A stretch of 64,000 nt of DNA. It comes from Pedobacter riviphilus (lineage in GTDB: Bacteria > Bacteroidota > Bacteroidia > Sphingobacteriales > Sphingobacteriaceae). Shown here in pieces: positions 26,016 through 34,561 of the stretch (its first letter is position 1; the number at the start of each line of letters is the position of its first letter). Location of the stretch: contig NZ_CP061171.1 in assembly GCF_014692875.1 (NCBI RefSeq), positions 1,178,001-1,242,000 of the forward strand, given 5' to 3'. Under the pieces are notes generated by a model. That model searched no databases. It saw only the letters and a program-made list of their open reading frames with translations, and was not told the origin of the DNA. The translations under genes were made by a program, and so were the position numbers.

Positions 26016-27653
26016 TTACAGGCTAACCCCTCTTTTCCATGGAATAAAGTCATCCTGGTTAAGTTGTACAGCTTTGGGGATTTCTTCGCCGCTGGCTACT
26101 TTAATACAGTATTCCAATATATCCTCACCCATTTCGTTAATTGTTTTTTCGCCATTAATTACCGCTCCTGTATCGATATCGATAATATCACTCATTCGTT
26201 GTGCCAGAATTGAATTGGTGGCCACTTTAATGGTGGGGCAAACCGGGTTTCCGGTTGGCGTGCCTAAACCGGTAGTAAATAAAATTAAGGTTGCGCCGGC
26301 AGCAGCTTTGCCTGTGGTTGCTTCTACATCGTTCCCTGGTGTACATACCAAGCTTAAGCCTGGTTTAGTAGCAGGTTCGGTATAATCTAAAACATCTACA
26401 ACAGGAGAGGAGCCTGCTTTACGTGCAGCACCGGCAGATTTTATAGCATCGGTAATTAAACCATCCTTAATGTTGCCCGGAGAAGGATTCATATAAAAGC
26501 CAGAGCCAACTTTGTGCGCCAGATCATCATATTCAGTCATTAAGCGGATAAACTTTTCGGCAGTTGATTGATCAACAGATCTATCAATCATTTCTTGCTC
26601 TACACCACAAAGTTCGGGGAACTCTGCCAACAAAACCTTGGCACCTAATGCTACCAATAAATCAGCACAATAACCAACCGCAGGATTTGCTGAAATGCCA
26701 CTAAAACCATCGCTTCCGCCACATTTTACACCCACACACATTTGGCTTAGCGGTGCTGCTTTACGCTCTTGTTTATTAATGAACATCAATCCTTCAAAAG
26801 TACTGCGGATTGAATTTTGGATCAATTGCTCTTCGCTTTGGGCTTTTTGCTGCTCGAAAATTAAAAGTGGTTTATCAAAATCAGGATCAAGTGCAAATAG
26901 ATCACGTTTAAAATCTGCTACCTGCAAATGCTGACAGCCCAAACTTAATACCGTTATACCGGCCACATTGGGGTGGTGGGCATAGGCTGCCAATAATTTG
27001 CTCAGCGTATCTGCATCCTGGCGAGTTCCGCCACAACCGCCATTATGCGTAAGGAATTTAATCCCATCCACATTTTTAAAGGTACGGCTGGCTTTATCTA
27101 CTTTAGGTTCAAAGCTAATATTATTAATGTCTTCACCCTTTTCAAAGGCCTGAACCAGTTTGTGGGTGTAAGATTTATATTTAGCATCTACCGCATAACC
27201 CAACTCACTATAAAGCGATTCTTTAATGATATCCAGATTTCTGTTTTCGCAAAATACAGTCGGGATAAACAACCAATAGTTTGCGGTACCTACTGCTCCA
27301 TTTTTACGGTGATAGCCATTAAAACTGCGGTTGGCATATTTACTTACATCTGGTGCTTCCCATTTGTAATTAACATTGCGATAAGCAAATGGCTCTGCGG
27401 CATGTTTGGTATTATCTACGTTCATCCGCATGCCTGCTTTTACATCAAACTGCACCTTTCCCACCAAAACGCCATACATCACTACTTCATCGCCTGCTTT
27501 CATGTCCCGCATAAAAAATTTATGCTTAGCTGGGATTTCATCAACAGTAACGTAAGTATTTCCCTCGTGCAGTATTGGAGTGCCTGCTGGCAAATCTTGT
27601 AACGCAACTAAAACGTTATCAGCATTGTTAATCTTGATGACTAATTTTTTCAT
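26016..27653 (-). CDS. UxaA-family sugar-acid dehydratase (altronate/fuconate type)
   Basis: A 545-residue two-domain enzyme: an N-terminal SAF domain (about residues 1-90) and a C-terminal D-galactarate dehydratase/altronate hydrolase domain with THNGGCGG and the final GTPTGNPVCPTIKVATNS motif. The family removes water from sugar acids using a metal. I choose the ATG at 27653; an in-frame TTG lies two codons upstream. It starts seven bases after the fucP stop, so the pair is one operon. Beside a fucose permease and an SDR, L-fuconate is a more likely substrate than altronate, but this is inference. Confidence 0.9.
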   Translation of the reverse strand: MKKLVIKINNADNVLVALQDLPAGTPILHEGNTYVTVDEIPAKHKFFMRDMKAGDEVVMYGVLVGKVQFDVKAGMRMNVDNTKHAAEPFAYRNVNYKWEAPDVSKYANRSFNGYHRKNGAVGTANYWLFIPTVFCENRNLDIIKESLYSELGYAVDAKYKSYTHKLVQAFEKGEDINNISFEPKVDKASRTFKNVDGIKFLTHNGGCGGTRQDADTLSKLLAAYAHHPNVAGITVLSLGCQHLQVADFKRDLFALDPDFDKPLLIFEQQKAQSEEQLIQNSIRSTFEGLMFINKQERKAAPLSQMCVGVKCGGSDGFSGISANPAVGYCADLLVALGAKVLLAEFPELCGVEQEMIDRSVDQSTAEKFIRLMTEYDDLAHKVGSGFYMNPSPGNIKDGLITDAIKSAGAARKAGSSPVVDVLDYTEPATKPGLSLVCTPGNDVEATTGKAAAGATLILFTTGLGTPTGNPVCPTIKVATNSILAQRMSDIIDIDTGAVINGEKTINEMGEDILEYCIKVASGEEIPKAVQLNQDDFIPWKRGVSL

Positions 27654-27660
27654 TGTCAAT

Positions 27661-28971
27661 TTATACTTCTAAACTTATTTCTTTTTCAATATGATTGGGT
27701 TTCCACCCTTTCCACCCAAAGTAAAATACCACTAAAAAGCATGCAAATGGTACCAAATATCCGTATTGTATATTGTGTGTTGCATCTGATATTAAACCTA
27801 AAACCGGTGGTAAAAAAGCACCACCAACAATAGACATTACAATTAATGATGAGCCCAGTTTTGTATCCTTACCCAAACCTGCTATACCCAATGAGAATAT
27901 GGTTGGGAACATGATCGACATAAAAAAGGCGACACCGATTAAAGCGTAAACGGTAATCATGCCACTTGCAAAAATAGATATGAGGGTAAGTACAGCACTG
28001 ATTAATGCATAAAGCATCAACAATTTATGTGGAGCTATAAACCTCATGAACACTGTACCGATAAATCTTCCACCCATAAAAGCCAAACCTGCCGCACCAG
28101 CGTACCATTTTGCTTCATCCTGACTAATACTTGCCGATGAGGTAACGAAACTGATAAATAAACTCAATACGCAAACCTGTGCACCTACATAAAAAAACTG
28201 ACCGATAATGGCCCAGCGTAAATGGCTATGGCCTAATACATGACCAAAACTGCTTTTTTCTTGGGCATTTTCTTCTTCCTTAATATCGGGCAGTTTGGTG
28301 AAAATAAACAGGATGGCTACCACAATAATCAGTATACCCAAAATTAAATAAGGCGCTTTTACGGTTGAGGCTTCTTCAAGCATGTAAGCCTGTTTTTCTA
28401 AAGGCAACATTTTCGCCAATTGAGTATCGGTATATTTTACTTCGGTAAAAATAAATTTACCACCGATTACCGGGGCTAAAAAAGCAGCGAAACCATTAAA
28501 TGATTGAGAGAAATTTAAACGCTGCGTGGCTGTTTCTGGAGGTCCTAGTACGGTAACATAAGGATTAGCCGCTGTTTCCAGGAAGGTTAAACCACAGGCA
28601 ATAATAAAAAGAGCGCCTAAAAAGAATATATACTGTGCGGTATTGGCTGCCGGTATAAATAATAAACAGCCTGCGGCGAATAAAACAAGACCCAATATGA
28701 TACCGCTTTTATAACCGTACTTGCGCATAATGTAGCCTGCAGGTAATGCCAATAAAAAATAGGCGATAAAAACAGACGAATCGACCAAGGTAGATTCGAA
28801 AACATTTAGTTGAAAAGCTTTGCGCAAATGCGGAATCAATATAGGATCGAGATTATGGACAAAGCCCCAGAAGAAAAATAAGCTGGTGACTAAAATTAAC
28901 GGGAATAGATATCCTTTGCCATTTTTTGGTGGATCGGATACTTTAAAGCTCGGAGGTGTAATTTGGCTCAT
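27661..28971 (-). CDS. fucP: L-fucose:H+ symporter
   Basis: A 436-residue major-facilitator permease of the FucP type with about twelve membrane helices. Asp42 in HNLDPILIPHL and Glu132 in FLETAANPYV correspond to the two acidic residues essential for proton and sugar coupling in Escherichia coli FucP (Asp46 and Glu135). It imports L-fucose or a similar 6-deoxy sugar across the inner membrane. It is the first intact gene of the operon with the UxaA-type dehydratase. A relic of a lutC-like gene lies 21 bases upstream on the same strand. Confidence 0.92.
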   Translation of the reverse strand: MSQITPPSFKVSDPPKNGKGYLFPLILVTSLFFFWGFVHNLDPILIPHLRKAFQLNVFESTLVDSSVFIAYFLLALPAGYIMRKYGYKSGIILGLVLFAAGCLLFIPAANTAQYIFFLGALFIIACGLTFLETAANPYVTVLGPPETATQRLNFSQSFNGFAAFLAPVIGGKFIFTEVKYTDTQLAKMLPLEKQAYMLEEASTVKAPYLILGILIIVVAILFIFTKLPDIKEEENAQEKSSFGHVLGHSHLRWAIIGQFFYVGAQVCVLSLFISFVTSSASISQDEAKWYAGAAGLAFMGGRFIGTVFMRFIAPHKLLMLYALISAVLTLISIFASGMITVYALIGVAFFMSIMFPTIFSLGIAGLGKDTKLGSSLIVMSIVGGAFLPPVLGLISDATHNIQYGYLVPFACFLVVFYFGWKGWKPNHIEKEISLEV

Positions 28972-28992
28972 GTTTGTTTGGTTATAAATGGT

Positions 28993-29121
28993 TTATGTAG
29001 GTTCTGCTAAAATAAAAATAGTTAAACATCTGGCACCTTGGGCACCGATTACCAATAATAGTTCGATATCGGCTGTTTTAGATGGTCCGGTGATGAATGC
29101 TCCATATCCCTGGCTGTATTT
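28993..29121 (-). pseudogene. Relic: C-terminal end of a LutC-type LUD-domain protein
   Basis: The minus strand between fucP and its AraC regulator encodes a 42-residue open stretch ending in a stop at 28993. It contains [15 protein letters not shown] then [11 protein letters not shown], the conserved C-terminal part of LutC/YkgG lactate-utilisation proteins. A stop lies directly upstream and the other 150 or so residues are absent. The relic is 21 bases from fucP, so an ancestral lutC-fucP operon with most of lut deleted is the simplest reading. The rest of 28972-29319 is regulatory DNA. Confidence 0.7.
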
Positions 29122-29277
29122 TTAATACTAGTAATCATCTAACATGGATGGCAAATAATCCAACTTTCATAAAATGTTTTTGGCTAGTTGTTGCGTTACA
29201 AATTAAACCGTTAAGCGTTAATAAAAATTTAGCTTTATTACCTAATTATTAAATGATATTGGCTCAATTTTTTTCAT

Positions 29278-29294
29278 TGCAAAATAATTTTGCA
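29278..29294 (+). promoter_or_regulatory. Promoter with overlapping palindrome before the AraC gene
   Basis: TGCAAAAT-A-ATTTTGCA (29278-29294) is a perfect 8-bp inverted repeat that contains TAATTTTG (29285-29292), an exact -7 element. Transcription would start about 20 bases before the ATG at 29320. The overlap suggests an operator. Confidence 0.5.
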
Positions 29295-29319
29295 TATTAG
29301 ATTGATTTTTTGAGATTTT

Positions 29320-30189
29320 ATGAAACCGCATTTACTTAATGTATCTACCAATTCGGTAGATTCTTTTAGCGCTCGAAGAGATATTATGCCCGATATAAAC
29401 AACCGCTGGCATTACCACTCTGCATTAGAATTAATCTACGTTAAAAAAGGTAGAGGAACGCAGTTTATTGGCGATAGTATTAAGGATTTTAAGGATGGCG
29501 ATGTTGTTTTACTGGGAAGCAATTTGCCTCATTACTGGCGCTTCGACCCTGAATTTTTTGATGAAAAAGCAGGTGAACCGGTTGATGTTTATGTGATTCA
29601 TTTTAAAGAGGATTTTTTGGGTACAGGATTTTTCGATCTTCCTGAAAATCAGGAGATCAAAAAAGTGTTGCTGCAATCGCAGCAGGGAATTCAGCTACAA
29701 GGAATCTCGAAAGAGAAAATAGCCAGTTTAATGCCGCAGATTATTGAGGCAACTGGTACGATGAGGATTATAAAAATACTTGAAGTATTAACAGAAATAG
29801 CCAATTGCGAAGAAAAAAACATATTGGTTTCGTTAGGGTTTAAACCAAATTTTTTAGAGAACGAAAAAGATAGAATCCAATCTATTTATAATTATACCAT
29901 CAATAACTACAAAAATAAAATAGAACTAAAAGAAATTGCAGCGGTTGCTAAAATTAGCCCTAATTCGTTTTGTAAATTCTTTAAAACTAAAAGTAGAAAA
30001 ACATATACGCAGTTTCTGAACGAGATAAGGGTAGGGCAAGCCTGTAAATTATTGATCGAAAATGATCTAACCGTGAAAGAAATCTGCTACGACTGCGGAT
30101 TTTATAACTTTACCAGTTTCCATAAATATTTTAGGGAGATAACAGGCAAAACCCCATTGAAATATCAACAGGCTTTCTCAAAGCAGTAG
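29320..30189 (+). CDS. AraC-family regulator of the fucose-type operon
   Basis: A 289-residue regulator with an N-terminal cupin (HYHSALELIYVKKGRGTQFIGD) and a C-terminal double HTH (LKEIAAVAKISPNSFCKFFK and VKEICYDCGFYNFTSFHKYF, ending ITGKTPLKYQQ). Cupin-type AraC proteins commonly sense sugars. It is divergent from fucP, 348 bases away, the usual position for a pathway-specific activator. The sugar effector is probably L-fucose or a relative, by context only. Confidence 0.9.
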   Translation: MKPHLLNVSTNSVDSFSARRDIMPDINNRWHYHSALELIYVKKGRGTQFIGDSIKDFKDGDVVLLGSNLPHYWRFDPEFFDEKAGEPVDVYVIHFKEDFLGTGFFDLPENQEIKKVLLQSQQGIQLQGISKEKIASLMPQIIEATGTMRIIKILEVLTEIANCEEKNILVSLGFKPNFLENEKDRIQSIYNYTINNYKNKIELKEIAAVAKISPNSFCKFFKTKSRKTYTQFLNEIRVGQACKLLIENDLTVKEICYDCGFYNFTSFHKYFREITGKTPLKYQQAFSKQ

Positions 30190-30225
30190 GGTTTTTGATT
30201 GTTGGGACTGATAACGAGCATTTAT

Positions 30226-30290
30226 AGCCCCGATTGCACGGAAAGCCCGGAGCGAAGCATGAGTAAGGACTTGGAGTAAAAGCGGGACAG
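30226..30290. repeat. Dispersed ~65-bp repeat (CCCGATTG...AAAGCGGG family)
   Basis: This element begins with CCCCGATTGCA and ends with AAAAGCGGGAC. Inverted related copies lie at 36940-37010 and, in a shorter form, 55914-55961. No open reading frame is preserved among the copies. It lies between the convergent AraC and GlxA-type genes. Confidence 0.65.
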
Positions 30291-30406
30291 CATTTGCCCA
30301 AGAACCACTAGCTTTGCGCTTCAAAAAAATAAGGAGGATGTCCTGAAATTTTTTACGTCTTTAAATTAGCAGGATGTGACAGATTTATAGGTACTCGATT
30401 TTAAAT

Positions 30407-31366
30407 CTACCTTGCCTGAAATTTGTCTCTATACTGAGTCGGCGTCATCCCGACTGATTTTCTGAATACTTTCCTAAATGCTTTTGGATCATTGTAGCCA
30501 GAGTTATAAATGACCTCTGTCATTTGCTGGGCCGTTTGCTCTAATAACTTTTTAGCGGCTTCGATACGGGTTTGTTGAAGATACTCGATAGGGGTAATAC
30601 CAATCACCTGTTTAAATCGCCGCACAATATTTCTTCTACTGGAAGGAATATCTTTGATCATCTCTTCAATGGTGGCCACATCCTGATAATTATTTTCAAT
30701 TTTTTCTTGCGCAGAGGCAACAATATCATCATTGTGATGACGGATAGGCTGGAAAGTACTAAAGTATAATTGGTTTACGCGGTCCATATCGATTGCAAAA
30801 ATTTTAGCCACCTTAACGGCCATGTCTTTCCCGCAATGAAGCTGTAAAAGGTGCAACAATAAATGAAAGGTAGAGGTTGCACCACCACTTGTAAATAACT
30901 TGCCATCCTGAGTTACCGTTTTATCTGCCTTTAAATGAACCAAGGGGAATGCAGAAGAAAAGGCAGAACAGGCATCAACATGTGTGGTGGCGGCTTTACC
31001 ATCCAACAGTCCTGATGCTGCAAGTAAAAAAGCCCCTGTACAAAAGGTAGCAATTTCGGCTCCTGCTGCATGCTGTTTGCTTAACCATGGGATGTAGACG
31101 CTGTTGGCTCCGATGCAGTCTTTAATATCGTTAGTTGCAAATGAAGGAACTAAAATAAGTTCAAACTGCCCGGCTTTTTGCAAAGGAACACAGGGATGGG
31201 TACTAAAATTATAATTTTTATCGTCGAGGGTAATTAAACTAATGTTAAATGGCATTTCAAGCCCATCTTTTCTGTAAAAACCATTAACAGTATCAAATAC
31301 ATCTAAAATAGCGGCTATGCTTAATAATCTGAAATTTTGGGGCAATAAAACACCTACTTGTATCAT
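30407..31366 (-). CDS. GlxA-family regulator (DJ-1/PfpI domain plus AraC HTH)
   Basis: A 319-residue protein with an N-terminal DJ-1/PfpI-like domain (about residues 1-185, nucleophile-elbow Cys109 in IATFCTGAFLLAASG) and a C-terminal AraC-type HTH (about 215-319, ending with IYNSGYNDPKAFRKVFRKSV and GMTPTQYRDKF). This fold fusion is the GlxA/FtrA family of transcription activators. It is divergent from the DinB gene pair 134 bases away and is the likely regulator of that operon. The effector is unknown. Confidence 0.9.
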   Translation of the reverse strand: MIQVGVLLPQNFRLLSIAAILDVFDTVNGFYRKDGLEMPFNISLITLDDKNYNFSTHPCVPLQKAGQFELILVPSFATNDIKDCIGANSVYIPWLSKQHAAGAEIATFCTGAFLLAASGLLDGKAATTHVDACSAFSSAFPLVHLKADKTVTQDGKLFTSGGATSTFHLLLHLLQLHCGKDMAVKVAKIFAIDMDRVNQLYFSTFQPIRHHNDDIVASAQEKIENNYQDVATIEEMIKDIPSSRRNIVRRFKQVIGITPIEYLQQTRIEAAKKLLEQTAQQMTEVIYNSGYNDPKAFRKVFRKSVGMTPTQYRDKFQAR

Positions 31367-31500
31367 TTGGTTAAAATTAAGGTATCGTAAATATATAAAA
31401 ATTGTCTGAAATGCCCCTTAAGATTGACTTTTACGGCAAGGGTGTTCATTTGAATTAACAACTAACTTTATTCAAGTTAAATTACCTAATTGATAACGAT

Positions 31501-31995
31501 ATGAAAACCACACCAACAAGTAGCAGGATGTATGGCTTTATAGTTCTATACGAAATGCAAACAGATTTTTTGTTAAGGGCTTTAGCTGGCATAGACCAAA
31601 AGGACGCCCAAAAAAGATTAGATACTAAAGCAAACCATATTGCATGGATTACAGGTAGTGTTGTACATGGCCGCTATTTTTTAGCTAAATCATTCGGCAT
31701 CGACCTCCCATCTGTAACCGACGAACTTTTTGCCAGCAACAAAGGTATTATTGATGATGCCACTTACCCGTCTCTTGAAGATTTCATTAAAGATTGGAAA
31801 GAAATTTCTCCAAAACTACAGGAAGCTTTGACCCAGGCTACCGACGAGAAACTGGAAGAGAAGCTCAGTATTCCCGGAATGGAAATCACACTGTTTGAAA
31901 TGATCAGCTTTAGTAGTTACCGGGAAGCCAATTGCATTGGGCAAATTGCCTTGTGGCGCAGATTATTAAACTATCCTGGAATGAATTATATGTAA
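31501..31995 (+). CDS. DinB-family protein, metal site probably degenerate
   Basis: A 164-residue four-helix-bundle protein of the DinB/YfiT superfamily. The first-helix histidine region (KANHIAWITGSVVHGRYFL) is present, but the last helix reads SSYREANCIGQIALWRR, where most relatives have a His before IGQ. Loss of that metal ligand suggests altered metal binding. Superfamily members are metal-dependent hydrolases or thiol transferases. It is the first of three tightly packed genes; only three bases separate it from the next, also DinB-like. Confidence 0.82.
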   Translation: MKTTPTSSRMYGFIVLYEMQTDFLLRALAGIDQKDAQKRLDTKANHIAWITGSVVHGRYFLAKSFGIDLPSVTDELFASNKGIIDDATYPSLEDFIKDWKEISPKLQEALTQATDEKLEEKLSIPGMEITLFEMISFSSYREANCIGQIALWRRLLNYPGMNYM

Positions 31996-31998
31996 GCC

Positions 31999-32505
31999 AT
32001 GGAGAAAATAATTAGAGAAGCCGATGAGACCTTGTCGGCATTGGAACATGAGTTTTCAAGATTTAATGCCCCACAGATTAATGAGGTGCCTTTTGAAGGG
32101 AGCTGGACTGCAGGACAATTGGTTAAGCACTTGGTTTTGTCGAATTCGGGCTTCCTGGAAGTAATTAATGGGCCGGTAACCGAAACGGATAAACCTGCAG
32201 ATTTAATGGTAAAAGAAATTAGAAAAGATTTTTTGAATTTCGATGTGAAGTATAATTCTCCTAAAGAGATTTACCCTGAAGATGGGGCATATAGCCAGCC
32301 TGAATTATTAAAAAAATTAAAGCAGATCAGAGCGGGGATATCAGAAGCGGCAAGGGGCTTAGATTTAACTAAAACATGTACCGCTTATGAGTTACCTGGA
32401 TATGGCTTTTTAACCCGACTGGAGGCAATTTATTTCGTGATTTACCATACGCAAAGGCATGTACATCAATTGAAAAATATTTACAGCGAACTAGATATCA
32501 ATTGA
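31999..32505 (+). CDS. DinB-family metal-dependent protein
   Basis: A 168-residue DinB-superfamily protein with candidate metal ligands intact: His44 in AGQLVKHLVLS and the C-terminal group His150, His154 and His156 in IYHTQRHVHQL. It lacks a signal peptide and should be cytoplasmic. The substrate is unknown; thiol-linked detoxification is a common role in the superfamily. It sits between another DinB gene and a DUF1579-like gene, which suggests one stress or detoxification operon under the divergent GlxA-type regulator. Confidence 0.87.
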   Translation: MEKIIREADETLSALEHEFSRFNAPQINEVPFEGSWTAGQLVKHLVLSNSGFLEVINGPVTETDKPADLMVKEIRKDFLNFDVKYNSPKEIYPEDGAYSQPELLKKLKQIRAGISEAARGLDLTKTCTAYELPGYGFLTRLEAIYFVIYHTQRHVHQLKNIYSELDIN

Positions 32506-32519
32506 TTTTAACTAAATTT

Positions 32520-32933
32520 ATGAGAAACAACAGGCTTAATTTATTAAATCCTTATATCGGTAAATGGAAAACAGAAGGTTTAACAAAATCTGGTGATGTA
32601 ATTACCGGGACTGATACCTACACGTGGGTTGATGGTGGTTTTTTCTTAACACACCAGGTAGATGTTGTGTTCCGCGATAAAGTGGTCAGATCGTTAGAAA
32701 TTACACATTATGATGATATGGAAGATGTTTTTAGGTCGCAATCTTTCGATAATGAAGGTAATATTTCAATATCTACCCTTAAAATTTATGATGATATCAT
32801 TTTAATATTTGCCGATAGGGAAAGGTTTAAAGGTAATTTTAAAGCCAATACCATTGAAGGAACATGGGAACAATTTGACGGCAAAAACTGGGTACCATGG
32901 ATGGATATAAAGTTGACGAAAATGCCTTTGTAA
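32520..32933 (+). CDS. DUF1579-like small protein
   Basis: A 137-residue protein when started at the ATG at 32520; a TTG 18 bases upstream overlaps the previous gene stop and is less likely. The pattern PYIGKWKTEG, THQVDVVFRDK, IEGTWEQFDGKNWVPWMD is that of the DUF1579-like all-beta fold, with a conserved final tryptophan motif. Function is unknown. It is third in the DinB operon, 14 bases after the second DinB gene. A palindromic repeat follows immediately. Confidence 0.75.
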   Translation: MRNNRLNLLNPYIGKWKTEGLTKSGDVITGTDTYTWVDGGFFLTHQVDVVFRDKVVRSLEITHYDDMEDVFRSQSFDNEGNISISTLKIYDDIILIFADRERFKGNFKANTIEGTWEQFDGKNWVPWMDIKLTKMPL

Positions 32934-32940
32934 CCTCTTG

Positions 32941-32989
32941 CTGAACTTGTTTCAGCATCTTAGCAGAATAGATCCTGAAACAAGTTCAG
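32941..32989. repeat. Palindromic repeat CTGAACTTGTTTCAG family
   Basis: CTGAACTTGTTTCAG (32941-32955) and its exact reverse complement (32975-32989) form a hairpin with a 19-base loop, followed by GATGACGACC. The same pair of arms occurs at 47685-47747. It could serve as a terminator for the DinB operon. Confidence 0.75.
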
Positions 32990-33066
32990 GATGACGACCG
33001 TACATAACAAGAACATAAAAAACAAATAATAATAAACAGCCCTAAAGGGATAAAAACAACAAAACA

Positions 33067-33489
33067 ATGGCAACACTTAACACTTATTTAAATTTTAACG
33101 GTAATACCGAAGAAGCATTTAACTTTTATAAATCTGTTTTTGGGGGCGATTTTGCCGTATTACAACGTTTTAAAGACTCACCTGGGTGTGAAGGTATGGC
33201 AGTAGGCGACCAGGAGAAAATTATGCACGTGGCCTTGCCAATCGGTGGCAATGTACTCATGGGAACAGATATTACCGATCCAATGCCTGCATCTACTTTC
33301 GGTACCGGAATCTCACTATCGGTTGATGCGGGAAGCGAAGAAGAGGCAAACACACTTTTTAATAATCTTTCTGCTGGTGGAACAGTAACCATGGCTTTAG
33401 AAAAAATGTTCTGGGGCGCACTTTTTGGTATGGCTACCGATAAATTCGGCATCCAGTGGATGGTGAATTACGATTATAATAAGAAATAG
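33067..33489 (+). CDS. VOC-family PhnB-like protein
   Basis: A 140-residue protein of the vicinal-oxygen-chelate fold, PhnB/3-demethylubiquinone-methyltransferase-like branch. It starts with TLNTYLNFNGNTEEAFNFYKSVFGGDF and has the second half-motif MALEKMFWGALFGMATDKFG and ends IQWMVNYD, all typical. Metal-binding positions of VOC enzymes are not fully retained in this branch, and its reaction is unknown. It lies alone after a palindromic repeat and before a DoxX-type gene. Confidence 0.87.
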   Translation: MATLNTYLNFNGNTEEAFNFYKSVFGGDFAVLQRFKDSPGCEGMAVGDQEKIMHVALPIGGNVLMGTDITDPMPASTFGTGISLSVDAGSEEEANTLFNNLSAGGTVTMALEKMFWGALFGMATDKFGIQWMVNYDYNKK

Positions 33490-33640
33490 TTTGGAGCCTG
33501 AAGTTCAGCGCCCAAAAGCATGAGTCTTTAGTCAATAGCTCATTGTTTGATGCATTGTTGCAGGATAGAGATGCTATTGCACTAATAACTAATTAAAAAC
33601 TTTTATTATTTTTAAATATAGAAACTAAAACCAATCTAAT

Positions 33641-34021
33641 ATGAAAATTGCAGTTATTATTGTGCGCGTGCTTCTAGCCGCCATGTATCTTTTTGCTTCT
33701 GTAAGTTATTTTCTTAATATGATGCCTAAGGCACCGGAAATGACAGCAGCACAAACGAGTTTTATGACAGGTATAATGGCCTCAGTGTACCTCTTTCCCT
33801 TAATCAAGATCACTGAATTGATATGTGGTGTGATGTTATTGATCGGTAGAACAGCACCCCTGGCATCAATCATTATTTTCCCTGTTACCTTAAATATTTT
33901 TCTATACGGTGTATTTTTGGGGCAGCCAAAAGATATACCAATGGGAGCAGTAATGTTGTTGGTTAATTTGTTCTTACTTTATGCTTACCGTGCAAAGTAT
34001 CTGCCTATCGTTTCAAAGTAA
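33641..34021 (+). CDS. DoxX-like membrane protein
   Basis: A 126-residue hydrophobic protein with four predicted membrane helices. The N-terminal RVLLAAMYLFASVSYFL, the KITELICGVMLLIGR turn and the C-terminal MLLVNLFLLYAYRAKY are characteristic of the DoxX/DoxD-like family. The precise role is unknown; relatives are linked to redox balance at the inner membrane. It follows the VOC gene with 151 bases between, so it probably has its own promoter. Confidence 0.8.
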   Translation: MKIAVIIVRVLLAAMYLFASVSYFLNMMPKAPEMTAAQTSFMTGIMASVYLFPLIKITELICGVMLLIGRTAPLASIIIFPVTLNIFLYGVFLGQPKDIPMGAVMLLVNLFLLYAYRAKYLPIVSK

Positions 34022-34121
34022 ATTTTGTAATTTTTAAAAAATCTCATACTTTTTGTCTTTATTTAGTGTTTCGATATAAGGTGTAATGATTATCTTTAAA
34101 AACTAACTAGAAATAAAAAAT

Positions 34122-34553
34122 ATGAGAAAGCTACCATTTTTAATGCTGCTCTTTATAGCGGTATCATTTTCTGCATTTGCACAGAACAAAGATGCTATTG
34201 TAGGCAAATGGCTTAATCCATCTGGTGAAGGCCAGATAGAAATTTATAAAAAAGGCGATAAATATTATGGTAAATTAGCGTGGATGAAGGAACCAAACCT
34301 AAATGGTAAGCCTAAATTAGATGCTAAAAACCCCGATGCCAATCTACAGAAACGTGCTTTGTTAAATCTCGAAATATTAAAAGATTTTGTTTATGATGAT
34401 GGCAAGTGGACTGATGGAACGATTTACGATCCCAAAAGTGGTAAAACCTATAGCTGTAACATGACTTTAAAAAGCGCCGATGTGCTAAATGTTCGTGGTT
34501 ATGTAGGTATTTCACTATTAGGACGATCAGAAACTTTTAGACGGGTAAAATAA
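34122..34553 (+). CDS. DUF2147-domain secreted protein
   Basis: A 143-residue exported protein with a signal peptide ending at SAFAQ and a mature DUF2147 beta-barrel-like domain. Family hallmarks are VGKWLNPSGEGQIEIYKKGDKYYGKLAW near the start and YDPKSGKTYSCNMTLKSADVLNVRGYVGISLLGRSETFRRV at the end. It is expected in the periplasm or outside the cell; function is unknown. The next gene begins eight bases downstream, but a perfect terminator hairpin lies in that gene's first codons. Confidence 0.88.
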   Translation: MRKLPFLMLLFIAVSFSAFAQNKDAIVGKWLNPSGEGQIEIYKKGDKYYGKLAWMKEPNLNGKPKLDAKNPDANLQKRALLNLEILKDFVYDDGKWTDGTIYDPKSGKTYSCNMTLKSADVLNVRGYVGISLLGRSETFRRVK

Positions 34554-34561
34554 TCAATTAG

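Noticed and set aside
27045..27602. 185-codon plus-strand frame opposite the UxaA-type gene
   Set aside because: It is antisense to a well-conserved enzyme and has no motif of its own.
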